Shown piece by piece: positions 63,776-64,000 of a stretch of 64,000 nt of DNA (position 1 is the stretch's first letter; each line of letters begins with the position of its first letter). Below the pieces are notes generated by a model, which had not been told where the DNA came from, did not search any database, and saw nothing but the letters and a program-made list of their open reading frames with translations. This DNA comes from Nocardiopsis alborubida. GTDB taxonomy: Bacteria > Actinomycetota > Actinomycetes > Streptosporangiales > Streptosporangiaceae. Made by a program: the position numbers and the translations under genes. Location of the stretch: positions 372,001-436,000 of the forward strand of contig NZ_JAAXPG010000001.1 of the NCBI RefSeq assembly GCF_012396365.1, given 5' to 3'.

Positions 63776-64000
63776 CACAGGACTACCCGCCGGTGTCGCT
63801 CCCACGCGCGGACACCGCGCGCCGGACCGGTGGCGGGCGTCGAAAAACCTTTGGCCCAATGCGAACCTCCGGGGGTGGAAAGCCGTCCAACAGAACGCGA
63901 CAGGAACGACCGGGCATGTGCCGGGAGTCGCGCACGCCCCGGTGCGGAGGACGGCCGCACCGGGGCCACGACCGCTTCCGTGCCCCGCGCCCCCGAGGAG
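63776..64000. other. Right-edge region, hairpin only
   Basis: No gene is supportable here. CCCCGGTGCGG (63937-63947) and CCGCACCGGGG (63955-63965) form an 11-bp stem with a 7-nt loop, probably a terminator of a gene beyond the edge. Confidence 0.5.

Overview
The window is chromosomal DNA of a high-GC actinomycete. Codon third positions are almost all G or C, GTG and TTG starts are common, and several genes look leaderless. The gene order otsB / DUF3263 / otsA / zinc-ribbon ThrC / MoaD-type carrier / stand-alone groEL2 resembles the otsB-to-groEL2 stretch of Streptomyces. The XPB helicase, cold-shock, DUF3027 and DUF2530 neighbourhood resembles one in mycobacteria. With the GH6-CBM2 cellulase under a perfect CelR/CebR box, this suggests a Nocardiopsis-like or related Streptosporangiales/Streptomycetales organism (inference). 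No tRNA, rRNA, CRISPR array or complete transposon was seen.

Layout. 1-6.3 kb: trehalose synthesis (otsB cut by the left edge, otsA) with DUF3263, a secreted subtilisin-fold protein that lacks its catalytic triad, a methyltransferase and a GrpB protein. 6.6-8.6 kb: a SAM-I riboswitch in front of a threonine-synthase-like PLP enzyme and a CysO-like sulfur carrier. 8.8-11.9 kb: GNAT, and PadR with a DrrAB-type exporter behind twin operators. 12-14 kb: groEL2 under two CIRCE elements, then an Uma2 relic. 14.4-18.2 kb: a heterodimeric ABC exporter. 18.2-22.8 kb: NUDIX, cellulase, orphan zeta-toxin-like kinase, R2lox and a small membrane protein. 22.9-29.1 kb: XPB helicase and a PF13625/WYL partner flanking three related two-TM proteins. 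29.3-39.5 kb: HAAS-type membrane protein, cold-shock protein, DUF3027, sacsin-like ATPase, MOSC, ArsR-SRPBCC pair, methyltransferase, DUF2530. 39.8-45.3 kb: purine permease, an exporter whose start lies inside a 20-bp hairpin, ThpR with a coupled 32-aa peptide, MFS-MerR operon. 45.3-50.9 kb: BKACE, anchored propeller, GDPD, SerC, PdxH and an unknown. 51.3-54.9 kb: DtxR regulator, PAS-GAF-PP2C-HATPase phosphatase and a 55-aa membrane protein. 55-64 kb: acyl-CoA dehydrogenase, DHA2 exporter fused to a winged helix, a broken DUF222-HNH gene, thiolase, YcaQ-like glycosylase and an acyl-CoA dehydrogenase remnant.

The strongest candidate for something new is the 6.6-8.6 kb locus. A methionine-type (SAM) riboswitch controls a ThrC paralogue that sits next to a sulfur-carrier protein. 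This fits a protein-thiocarboxylate route to homocysteine or a related sulfur amino acid better than plain threonine synthesis. Other items to check are a 155-bp dispersed repeat placed at two stop codons, the hairpin/uORF leader of the 41.4-kb exporter, the triad-less mycosin-like protein, a shared 19-bp dyad before two fatty-acid-degradation genes, and the triplet of two-TM proteins inside the XPB locus.
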